Assembly (NCBI RefSeq): GCF_029227915.1
Contig: NC_079875.1
Location: forward strand, 13,389,001-13,453,000
DNA: 64,000 nucleotides
Direction: 5' to 3'
From: Hydractinia symbiolongicarpus
Taxonomy: Eukaryota; Cnidaria; Hydrozoa; Anthoathecata; Hydractiniidae
The translations under genes were made by a program, and so were the position numbers. The notes below the pieces were generated by a model that saw nothing but the letters and a program-made list of their open reading frames with translations, was not told the DNA's origin and did not search any database. Every line of letters starts with the position of its first letter. The stretch's first letter is position 1. Of the stretch, positions 13,201 through 21,049 are shown one piece after another.

Positions 13201-13583
13201 TGATATTATTAGGTATTTTATTAGATATAATACAGGTAGCGATTTGATAAATATTGAAGTTTTATTTTAATTTAGATTAATTTTGAAGTATTAAATTTGT
13301 TCGAAATCATTAAGAAAAATTAATGTCCGAAAGTTTTTGATCTGATCTTTTTCGAAGTTAAAGTAATCCTGACACATCATTTTTTTAATTTTAGACATCA
13401 TGTGAGGACGATCCAGAGTTCGCCATTTTACGTTTCAAAGCTGGTCCTCCGTATGAAGATATCGCATTTAAGGTTGTCGACCGCGAGTGGGAATGTTCAA
13501 ACCGCCACGGCTTCAGGTGTCAATTTTATAATAACATTTTCCAACTTTACTTTCATTTCAAACGTTATCGATACAGGAGGTAG
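4217..13583 (+). CDS. CACTN: Cactin, spliceosome-associated regulator (5' exons outside the window)
   Basis: Seventeen exons join in phase to 606 codons plus a stop: 4217-4400, 5379-5570, 5905-6072, 6653-6742, 7280-7337, 8139-8282, 8460-8569, 9589-9788, 9919-9962, 10591-10655, 11091-11129, 11200-11244, 11738-11833, 12118-12180, 12377-12460, 12829-12879, 13395-13583. All introns are GT-AG. The order matches Cactin: a charged coiled-coil N-terminal part (TPEERRMRRLAKKEAKEQK, then MGYTNTDNPFGD), the mid domain (IRIRDGRAKPIDLLAAYI), an acidic Glu/Asp-rich linker in exon 8, and the C-terminal Cactus-binding domain (YRPRKPRFFNRVHTG, PPPKIVQGYKFNIFFPDLID), ending FHFKRYRYRR. In other animals Cactin is nuclear, acts in splicing and modulates NF-kB signalling through IkB/Cactus. 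Exon 1 here begins with the last base of a codon, so at least one coding exon lies upstream. The human protein is about 150 residues longer at the N-terminus. Confidence 0.96.
4643..4785 (+). repeat. Two-copy 71-bp tandem duplication in a Cactin intron
   Basis: The motif AGATAGTATGCGTC starts at 4643 and again at 4714. Both copies continue through CAGCTGTTTT and GGGGAATT with several substitutions between them, so this is an old local duplication. Confidence 0.8.
7862..8097 (+). repeat. Degenerate minisatellite, GAATTGTCCAGGGGA-like unit
   Basis: Variants of GAATTGTCCAGGGGA, such as CAATTATCCAGGG and AACTGTCCAGAAGG, recur about every 14-18 bases over some 230 bp. It sits in the Cactin intron just before the exon at 8139. 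Copies are diverged and some are fused to a TTTTCTAGGGACCAATTA variant that occurs twice. Confidence 0.8.
9353..9464 (+). mobile_element. Short non-autonomous Helitron-like element
   Basis: The sequence opens with TCTCTATAATAATAGCCG and closes with a CCACGGG-containing tail followed by GACGACTAG and then T, the CTRR end and 3' T expected of Helitrons. The same start and end, in opposite orientation, bound the copy at 58629-58800. The 3' hairpin is weaker here than in that copy. A related second 3' end (CACGGGTTAACGACTAG, then T) lies at about 9547-9563. Both full copies have G immediately before the TC start, so the exact 5' boundary is uncertain. Confidence 0.6.
10140..10525. mobile_element. 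MITE with AAGGCTGATC terminal inverted repeats in a Cactin intron
   Basis: The left end AAGGCTGATCTTCATTA is mirrored by TAATGGAGATCAGCCTT at the right. The inverted match continues inwards with gaps (CGAATTTTG against CAAAATTCG, AGCGAT against ATCGCT). There is no coding capacity. It lies between the Cactin exons ending at 9962 and starting at 10591. Confidence 0.75.
12228..12365 (+). repeat. 19-bp minisatellite, about seven copies
   Basis: The unit is GAATTATACTCGATGTCCC, with variants at the last bases (TCCC, TGCC, TCAC). It fills most of the Cactin intron between the exons ending at 12180 and starting at 12377. Confidence 0.9.
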
Positions 13584-13776
13584 TATTCATAAAGACAGGG
13601 TCACCACTTCTCGCAAGCAATGTACAATTCTTGATGTTTTTATTAACTTTTCCTGTATTATCATTTTGTATATAAATTATGTTTTAAATATGTGTTTTTA
13701 CCCTTTTGGCTTGACTGACCAATGATATCAAATATGATGCCAACCGCAGGGGTAGGCGTAGCCCTAGGTCGTATTT

Positions 13777-13793
13777 CCACTAGGGGGCGCCAG
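13777..13793 (+). promoter_or_regulatory. CTCF-consensus-like sequence downstream of Cactin
   Basis: CCACTAGGGGGCGCCAG matches the bilaterian CTCF core motif closely. It lies about 190 bp after the Cactin stop codon, before the virus-like insertion. CTCF is generally thought absent from cnidarians, so it may be a chance match or part of a repeat. Confidence 0.3.
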
Positions 13794-13987
13794 TTTTCAA
13801 TGAGTGGGTTACTCATTGTCTACAAATAAGGTTTAAGATACAACAAAACACTTTTTAACGTTGGAAATGTGCAGTTAATAATAATAATCGATATATTTCT
13901 AACATTCATTTATAATGGTTCGTGCTTACCAAAAATGTTCGCTTCAAATAAAAAATGTAACCCTGTCTTCTAGCGTGACTGCATAAC

Positions 13988-14194
13988 TTGAAAGTGGATC
14001 CCACAACCTGGTCCCCAACACTCTTCTACGTATATGATGTTCTGACAATGAAGTTATATCAAGAACTGCACGTTCAAACTTCCTCGCAACCTCTATACAA
14101 AAAGTGCAGATTCTGTTGCTATGACAACGTGTTTCATCCTTGCAACAACAGAAACGCTTCGGGCCGTAGATTGGAGGCTGAATTAATGGTTTAA
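13988..14194 (+). other. Unrecognised 68-codon open frame at the left edge of the virus-like region
   Basis: The frame holds a Cys cluster (KKCRFCCYDNVFHPC) near its middle. I do not recognise a family. It may be a fragment of the virus-like insertion or a chance frame. From 14195 to 14912 I see only scattered frames with no family match. Confidence 0.2.
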
Positions 14195-14912
14195 AAGCGT
14201 CGCTTAAACGTTTAAGATCTTAACGCAGTTAAATGTTTAAATAACCGTAACTGTTTTGTTAACCAATTTTCTTCAGCATCCGAACGAGTATTGCACGCAA
14301 GATTATGCCGCCGGTCGCTTATTTGTCAATAATCATTTTGAAAGTCGGGGCTTATTAAACCGGCAACTTGTAAACCTGCATTCAAAAACCATATTTTACC
14401 CTGTGACGTTATCAACATAAATATGAGCCGCGCACCCAAATATTCTCGCTTCAGACTCCTTCTGCAGATACTTTCGTTAACATCAATGATTCCAAGTCAA
14501 CTCCTTGCTTCCAGCAGCTCCTTTAATACTTTAAAAATTGCTGACATCAGTAAAAAAATCAAATGACTGGACACAGTTTGGCTGCATCCGACATAAGCTG
14601 GGAGCGCACAAGCTATGCGTCAGCTATCACAAGTATGTTTTGAGTAGGGTAATTTCCTACTCAAATTATGACTGCACTTTCCGTAAGCTGAAATTAAAAT
14701 CCTGTATATAATAAAAAGAGATGATTTTTTTAAGAATTCGATGACGAAACTCTACAGTGCCACCAAGGTACCAGCTACCCGTCATCCTCTTGCTGGTAGA
14801 CTGCAGAGTGTGAGGATACTGTTATTCTTTATTACAATTCCACTCTGGAATAACACTGCACGACGAGATAGAATGAGAAGCACAAGATGCTAAAGACATG
14901 TCAGGTAAAGAC

Positions 14913-15016
14913 CAACCTCGTCCCCAGGTCATTTTGCATCTTTGCTGACCCTGAGACAGCGATACATTGCCGTCCCAGGGTCAGAAAAGATACAAGATGC
15001 CCTGGGGACGAGGTTG
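14913..15016. mobile_element. 104-bp snap-back MITE with perfect 16-bp TIRs (CTCGTCCCC family)
   Basis: CAACCTCGTCCCCAGG at the left is exactly mirrored at the right end. The interior is also self-complementary (TGACCCTG against CAGGGTCA), so the element could fold into one long hairpin. Related copies lie at 32661-32772, 35115-35228, 41350-41426 and 60903-60988. It is inserted in the virus-like region. Confidence 0.9.
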
Positions 15017-15117
15017 TGTGAATACAATAGAGTTGAAGACATCAAGCACATACTCATGAAAGAAGAAGCAAACCACGGAGCCTGAAGGAGGCGAAGACAT
15101 TTGGCATATATTTGACA

Positions 15118-15283
15118 AAAACAAGACACAGTTATTGGAAGATGGGAATCGTGTCAAGACATGGCGGTTCAACAAGAACCTAAACCAACCGTTTACAGAT
15201 GCTACCGTGCGGAAAATCACGCAAGACATCGAGATGAAGGTAAAGGCTGTCTACAGCTTCAGGTACAATATTCGCAAAGCTTG
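15118..15283 (+). pseudogene. Protein-like fragment, possibly N-terminal to the polymerase fragment
   Basis: An open stretch with a protein-like composition (KTWRFNKNLNQPFTDATV, then KVKAVYSFRYN) ends at a TGA. It lies upstream of, and in the same direction as, the DNA polymerase B fragment, so it may belong to the same gene. The assignment rests on position only. Confidence 0.25.
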
Positions 15284-15819
15284 AGGTAAGTATCTCCCTA
15301 TTCGAAAAACAAAGGCAGCAAAGGATCACTCTCAAATCTCGCTGAAATTGAAGCATTCAAAGGTGAGATGAAGTGCCCCGATCTCAAAGAACCATCGGGA
15401 CTCTTGGGTCGTACGAAAAGAAATTAGTCTTAAGACAAGTGCAGATCAAAATCACAAGCACCAGGGAGCCTCTGTCGGCTTGTGAACCTCTTCCAGACTG
15501 TTTGCATAAAAAGAGATGTATCTGTAAACTGCTGACAGTTCATGTGTTTAGAGACGCCTAGAGAGAGAAAAGAGAAACAAGGCACAACGTACGGTGTTTA
15601 TTACAGGGACAGCTCTTGGACGAGTACTATTAGAATCCAAAGCTATTTACAAAAGCATGCAATCTGACTAGACACAAGAAAAAAGAATGCAATGGACACA
15701 AAAAGGCAATCACCTGCAAAGGTAAGAAGGTGAAGCGCATGCCAAGCAAGTAAGAGAAGGTGTTATACGGAGAAAAATTTAGCTAGGTTGCTTCGCAATG
15801 AATAGAATACATGTTGATT

Positions 15820-16075
15820 GAAACAGGAAGACACACACATCAAGAACTATGAGACTACGGAGGAGAGCGCGCCATATGGAAAGACAAGGAAGAACTCAAA
15901 GTTAGCGGTTATGAGTCTACCACGAAGCCTCTCTACGAGTACCATGGATGTGAGTGGAACGGATGCCCCTGCCAACCAGAAGCCAACGAAAACTTATACA
16001 AAGGGACCAAGGCAAAGAAAAAAGGGAACTAAGCTACAACCTGGTTATGACAGGGGAATGTGAGAATCCTCCCAA
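15820..16075 (+). pseudogene. Family-B DNA polymerase fragment (Polinton/adintovirus type)
   Basis: In one frame the region reads GYESTTKPLYEYHGCEWNGC, the pattern (a short Gly-Tyr lead, then Y-x-x-GC-x-W-x-GC) seen in protein-primed family-B polymerases of Polintons and related viruses. About 40 codons later the frame stops at TGA near 16060, where relatives have a conserved Trp-Glu. Only this small exonuclease-proximal segment is recognisable; no polymerase palm motif was found. It is not functional. Confidence 0.5.
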
Positions 16076-16210
16076 GGCTAAATAATAAAAAGTTCACACC
16101 ATACCCTAACTACATTTTGACTTTCAGGTTCTTCTGGTATCCCCGAATCGACAGCAACCAGAGGATTTTACGTATATATTAGAACACGTTCCGGTGAGCA
16201 CCGCTATAGT

Positions 16211-16420
16211 TTGAGTGAAAAACCAACGTTTATAGATCACAAAGAGCCCAAAGTCCTGTCTAAACGATTTGTTGAGGAGCTGGAATGGAGACGGAACCTC
16301 ATCGTGGAAGAAGTAGAGATAATGTACCCTAGGTCTGATGATTTGTTAACCGTTTTCGGTCCAGGGTATTTCGAACATATTATGACCCCACCCCCGGACC
16401 GAATAGGGTTAAATGGGTGA
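16211..16420 (+). pseudogene. Open fragment, probably the next part of the same polymerase-like gene
   Basis: A 69-codon open frame contains EPKVLSKRFVEELEWRRN and a YPRSDD stretch, then ends at TGA. The charged helical pattern and its position just after the polymerase fragment suggest it is the continuation in another frame, but no catalytic residue is visible. From 16421 to 16970 no family could be recognised. Confidence 0.3.
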
Positions 16421-16970
16421 ACCAGGAACCTTGGTACGGTACACCATCTATATGTTTACGAGGAGAAGATATAAAACACATCGTTTAACCACAAACACCT
16501 ACGTACCTAAACAAGAAGAACAGCACCTGAGTAACATTTACTAGCAGCCTAAGCATTTTCATACTAGAAGAAAAACTATCAAATTACTTGCTGCAGGAAG
16601 TAAAAAGTCTCGAAAAAAGTCACTTACTGGCTATCCCGTCAACTACCCTGGCTTTAGGTTCAAAGAGGTTTAACTATCCTTATTTAAACATAATCAAACC
16701 AAGCTAAACGCATCACTTTGACGTAGTGTACCATGGAGGTAGAAATAGAAATTTATTTCTACGTCCGTCGCTGTACATACCACGCAAGCAATATTTTAAT
16801 ACTACTATGTATATATATATACACTGACATACATCAATGTGCCTACAAAAGTAGCAAGAACCTACAAAAAAACTAGAGGTATTGAGGAGATGGTCAAGGA
16901 TATCTATAAAACAGGCCTTCTGCGCTATCCCAAGGTGATCATGACTCTGAGTTCAAGTCCGATGAAAAGT

Positions 16971-17452
16971 CTTAAAACAAGGTCTTAGCACAGAGACTCT
17001 TCAAACCACAAGATGCAGAAGAGTTAGTCAATGAGGAAACTAGTAGCACATGAGTGAAATACCTGTGCTCTGCAGCAAGATTCTGAACCCCACCAAAACC
17101 GAGATGATTGACATGAAACCTTCGATTGCCCTCAAACTGGATAAGTATCGCTTGTGACAGCTTACGCCAACAATGAAGAATAATCTGAAGAAAAGGCAAA
17201 GCACGAAGTCTTGTTACCAGAAGACGGTTTCTGCTTATATCTGCTACAGCCTGGAAAGGAGCATAGGGATCAGAAAAGCAGAAGAGCAAAAATACCTATA
17301 GACTGGGAATCATGGCAGAACCTAGTAATCATGTGCTCTACCGCCTTTTGATAGCTAACGCAAATGTTTCTGTCCGTAGTCTCGTTGCAGAAGAATTAAT
17401 GCTTATTCGTGGGCATGTGGAAGTACCTTCTGAGTATGTGAAAGAGTTGTGA
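16971..17452 (+). other. Unrecognised frames, including a 46-codon Met-initiated frame
   Basis: The plus strand carries several short protein-like runs, the clearest at 17312-17452 (starting MAEPSNHVLYRLLIANANVS). No family is recognised. It lies tail to tail with the zinc-repeat pseudogene on the minus strand, as viral genes on opposite strands often do. Confidence 0.25.
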
Positions 17453-17595
17453 TTGCATCAAAGCTGTGTGTTTTATGGTTTGTGTGGATCATATATTGCT
17501 CGACAGTGTCCTAGTCTTCAAGCGTAGAAACACCCGAGTCGTACAAGTAACTCGAGTAAGGTCGGTAAGTCTGAAGTGGCATCTATAATCTATTT

Positions 17596-18029
17596 CCTTG
17601 CAAAGCCACATCAGTTCCAGACATAAAAACTTCAGCAAGATGTCCATAAAGATCACAGAGAGAGCAGTACCATCTATGTTTAGCATGTTTACAGATAGAC
17701 CCACCTCCACACTCCTTGCATGTTGACCTTATTATAATATGTTTGCAGGTAGAACCTCTTCCGTAGTCTTTACATCATGATTTCTGTCTACAATGTGCGT
17801 AGATAGAGCTCCCTTCTGAGGCTTTGCAATGCGGTCTTATCTTATTATGCTCGCCGATACTGGCGCCTCCACATTCCTTGCATGTAGATCTCTGTCTACC
17901 ACGAAAGCATTCTCTACGTTTCTCGGATGTCCTTCCGATCTTTAAGCAATTGATACATTTTTTGGCCCGTTTTTCATGTTTGCCGACCTTGAAATTATAT
18001 AGTAATAAACAACGTCTACACTGCGTCAA
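17596..18029 (-). pseudogene. Cys/His zinc-repeat protein (CxxCGG...CxH array), broken
   Basis: Read on the minus strand, the frame carries an array of an 18-residue repeat of the form C-x2-C-x5-C-x-H-x6, best seen as CKECGGASIGEHNKIRPHCK and CKECGGGSICKHAKHRWYC. The last unit runs into CSLCDLYGHLA, resembling the C-terminal cap of such arrays in algae, amoebae and large DNA viruses. One in-frame TGA at 17775-17777 interrupts the array, and upstream units are degenerate (KKCINCLKIG). Several repeats have lost a Cys or His. The biochemical role of these arrays is not known to me; nucleic-acid binding is a guess. It runs opposite to the polymerase fragment. Confidence 0.55.
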
Positions 18030-18559
18030 TGCCTTTCCAGGTCTGATCTTGTGTTTGCTTACAAGGTAGACAATAAACTTTGCTGGGAAATGTCAGTATT
18101 CCAAACTATAAAATCTCCCGCATAAGAAGTTGAGCTTTGCATCGCTCAGCAAGTAGGTATATCAGTTAATACTACCTGTGCCATCAGTCTTTTAGGTCAT
18201 AAGAGGAGTGATACAAACGCTGACACCTTGTGAAAGCCTTCCACTACCGTGAAGACAACCATGGAGAGATGATTGGAAATCTACGAAAAGGCTATCGTCG
18301 TGGATATCTTGATGATCCAGGTTTGTGATACCAAGAGACCATTCTCCGCGGTTTGACCTGTAATTTGATCTTAGGTTATACTAGTAAATGTTCATTTTTT
18401 TCTTTTATAATGAAACATAAAGCAACTCCACATCACAGATGACGACTACCTAGGACAGTGCATGAAGATCGCTTTAAAGTCGATATCGGTCTGACCTAAA
18501 TCGCTTAACACCTCTAGTAACAATGACTTTGTCATCAGTTAAGTACCAATATTAACAAG

Positions 18560-18851
18560 GAAGTTATTCAGATTCAGATCATGAATGGGTTATACACAGT
18601 CGAGGATATAGTGGCTCATGGAAGCCGATGATGAGCATGGTTTTTTATTAAAGAACGGTATCTGTAGATTCCGGGTAGCTGAAGGATTCACAGTTGTCAT
18701 CAACCGACCGCTGTTGGAACTTTTTGGTCTACCTAAGCCTCCTCCGGGTAGAAATTATTTCACCAAAGTTGACTTCGACAGTTTAACAATAGCGTTTATC
18801 TTCGACTACGACTTGTCTGCCTTTAGCTTGATTGAGACCACTGTTTCCTAG
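18560..18851 (+). pseudogene. Virion/fibre-like protein fragment of a Polinton-like element
   Basis: The stretch begins near MNGLYTVEDI (about 18580), meets stops near 18625, then continues in another frame with FRVAEGFTVVINRPLLELFG and KVDFDSLTIAFIFDYD, ending SLIETTVS. This order (a GLYT/D-I lead, a V-V-I core, a LFGL motif and a C-terminal beta-rich part) resembles uncharacterised proteins in cnidarian Polinton-like elements. A structural role is inferred only from that resemblance. Confidence 0.4.
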
Positions 18852-19029
18852 ATGGTAGAAAGTCTAAGATTCCGGTTATACTCCGATCAAGAAAGAGACT
18901 TGGGTAGTCATACTCACCTGAAATTTTGACCCCCCTGTATACCTTCCTCTGAAGAGTGCAACGAACAGACTAGAGCTCATGCTGACTGATGAACCTTTTG
19001 TCGGAATAGCTATGTAGGTGTTTATAGAA

Positions 19030-19650
19030 TGAAAATGAAAGGTATGAAGCTATATCCGACATTGCCTACTGCATCTGGCGATGAAAGCCAAATCATCAGA
19101 CTTCGAAAGATAGAGGAAACTAAACAGTACCTCCGCAGGGAGATTAAAGAACGTGATATTCTAGCAATAAAGTTCAAGTAAATGGTACGTTGGTTAGATG
19201 AAGTGATCTCATCCTACTACATCACAACTGGATTCAGGCTTAGCCCATTACAATAGGCTAGAGCACCACTATGGCTAGAGCACCACTATCCATAGTGGTG
19301 CTCTAGCCTATTGCTTATTACACAAGCGATAGGAGTAGGCCAAGCTGGTCTGAAAAACACTTCTAAAAGGCTAGGGTAAAGGCCCATAAGCACGAGAGTA
19401 TAAAACTACTCGCAGTCTAAGTTGAACTCCATCATAGATCTCATCTCTAAAGGTATTGACAATGCCATCATAAGTGACGACGAATTCAGTTTAATCATGC
19501 AGGAAAAAACTATGTGGCGCTAAAAGAACAGATGCGACAGAGAGCGAAACGTATCGTCCAGAATATTGATAAGACAAAACATGTAGAACTGGTGGCGAAA
19601 GGACGACCAGAAAGTAAACACGAGGTTTTAAAAAATCTTCATCTGTTCAG
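19030..19650 (+). pseudogene. Fragment of a cnidarian element-associated helical protein
   Basis: Pieces in three frames line up in order: an N-terminal charged helix (KLYPTLPTASGDESQIIRLR then IEETKQYLRREIKERDILAI), a Gly/Ala-rich middle (QAIGVGQAGLKNTSKRLG), a KHESIKLLA helix, an ISDDEFSLIMQE motif, and a basic tail (ALKEQMRQRAKRIV). This arrangement matches a family of uncharacterised proteins frequent in cnidarian genomes. Where a hydrophobic segment would be expected there is a palindrome (19251-19313). Several stops and frame changes make it non-functional. Confidence 0.45.
19251..19313. repeat. Perfect 24-bp inverted repeat with a tandem 17-mer
   Basis: Positions 19251-19274 and 19290-19313 are exact reverse complements separated by 15 bases. 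The unit GGCTAGAGCACCACTAT occurs twice in tandem at 19256-19272 and 19273-19289, so the structure looks like a duplication followed by a fold-back copy. Confidence 0.95.
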
Positions 19651-19670
19651 TATGCCTCTACCAACTAGAT

Positions 19671-19913
19671 GAGCCTCAACCAAGTTACGCGCAAGCTACG
19701 CAAATCTCAGTTTTGCAGGCTAGATCAATCTAAAAAAAAATCCATGCTTTATAAGCACAGCTTGCATCTTGCTTTCCTGCTAAGTTTCTCGTTTAATTCT
19801 AGATTTTTTCTTTGTGCAGCCTTTACACAGGGTGCCCAATTTCGGCCAATGGTCTATGTTGATGTGTCTTTAATCTTGACTTTCGACCTAGGCTACCAAA
19901 GGTATCTGCGGAG
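19671..19913 (+). other. Short stretch between the helical-protein fragment and the RT fragment
   Basis: An 82-codon frame exists but shows no recognisable family. The last codons before 19914 may be the immediate upstream part of the reverse transcriptase fragment, since they flow into its NAFNSVNR motif without a break. Confidence 0.3.
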
Positions 19914-20455
19914 TTGAATGCCTTCAACTCTGTGAACAGAAACGTTTTCTTACATAATATAAAGATGATTTGCCCATCAATTTCAACGTTCGTGCACAAT
20001 TGTTATTCTTTAGCATCTAGGTTATTTGTGTTAGGAGGAATGAGGCTGAAATCTGAGGAAGGAACAACGCAAGGTGATCCCATCGCTATGGCTGTTTATG
20101 TAATTGCCATAATTCCCATGATATTCATGGTTATGGAGGTAGTCAAAGAAACAAATACAGTAGCTTATGCTGACGATGTTACTACTGCTGGAGAGCTGTT
20201 CAGTCTAAGATGTTGGTGGAATCAACTCTGCTTACTGGGACCAAAGTTTGACTATTTTCTAGAGGCAACAAAATCTTGGTTATTAGTAAAAAATGACGTA
20301 TTTAAAAAAGCAAATATGGTTTTCAGTGATAGCAGTATGAACATCATAATAACAGGTAAAAGACATCTTGGTGCTGTTCTTGGATCGTGCAAGTTTCAAG
20401 ATGAATACATGGCTTAGAAGATCAAAAATTGGTGCGAATAAATTTCCATGTTATC
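19914..20455 (+). pseudogene. Reverse transcriptase fragment (non-LTR-like, class uncertain)
   Basis: The frame carries, in order, MNAFNSVNRNVFLHNI, EEGTTQGDPIAMAVY (finger/palm motif B) and TVAYADDVTTAG (catalytic motif C, ADD), then a GKRHLGAVLGS stretch. The first catalytic Asp, expected just before NAFNSVN, is lost at the frame change near 19910. A stop at 20415-20417 ends the frame, with degenerate continuation to about 20455. The TTQGDPIAM version of motif B recurs in a family of cnidarian retroelements that I cannot place exactly. Confidence 0.7.
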
Positions 20456-21049
20456 TGAAATTGTAAAGAGAGGTATCTGTGGAAAGAGTCTCAAGCGGAT
20501 TTGGTCGGTGTGTGGCCCATCTATGTTGATGACGTCATAGGTTTTAAGAGAGGTGTCGAAGGAGTGTAATTACAGAGGATTTGTCCGATGTAATCAAAAA
20601 GTCTGGGTTGACCGACTAAGAGGAATTTTTAGAAGACCAAAACATCTTAAGGAAATCGCATACCTCAAATATCCAAGACTATTCTTCTCTTTAATTTTAT
20701 ACATCACGGTAACTATGGATATGCTGATTTTGGAGCAGAAAAAACATGTGATATCATTCATAAAAATTGTTGATATTTTGTCTTTGCAGTGGAAAATTAA
20801 AAAATATATATATAATCAGTAAAAATCACAAGTAAAAAAAAAAAATAATACTTGAAGGCACCACACTAATATTTTCCTAACACCAAACACATAACAATCT
20901 GAAGATAATCTCAAACATGTTGTATATACTCAATTTGGCAGGAAGCATTTTGAAATTTCGCAAAAGGTTGAAGAAAAAACGTAGATTTTAGACTAATAAA
21001 TTGACTGTACAAATTAAATATATACAAAAATTTACTTTAAAATCTACAT
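20456..21049. other. No gene recognised
   Basis: The left part is probably decayed retroelement sequence. The right part is AT-rich and includes the 3' flank of the minus-strand ODF3 gene. Confidence 0.4.

Larger units (their letters stand above)
13930..19670 (+). mobile_element. Heavily decayed Polinton/Maverick-like (adintovirus-like) insertion
   Basis: This interval differs in base composition from its neighbours (less AT-rich, fewer homopolymers) and is packed with short protein-like fragments in shifting frames. Recognisable pieces are a family-B DNA polymerase fragment (15.85-16.06 kb), a Cys/His zinc-repeat gene on the opposite strand (17.6-18.0 kb), a virion-protein-like fragment (18.56-18.85 kb) and a helical, partly hydrophobic protein fragment (19.03-19.65 kb). 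Every piece carries stops or frame changes. I did not find integrase, major capsid or ATPase signatures, nor the terminal inverted repeats, so the boundaries are approximate and the class is inferred from the gene mix. A separate MITE sits at 14913-15016. Confidence 0.5.

Noticed and set aside
14929-15229. Minus-strand open frames
   Set aside because: They fall on the snap-back MITE; such frames appear wherever this repeat inserts.
20553-20822. 89-codon open frame after the RT fragment
   Set aside because: The sequence continues as decayed retroelement in other frames; the composition of this frame resembles no family.
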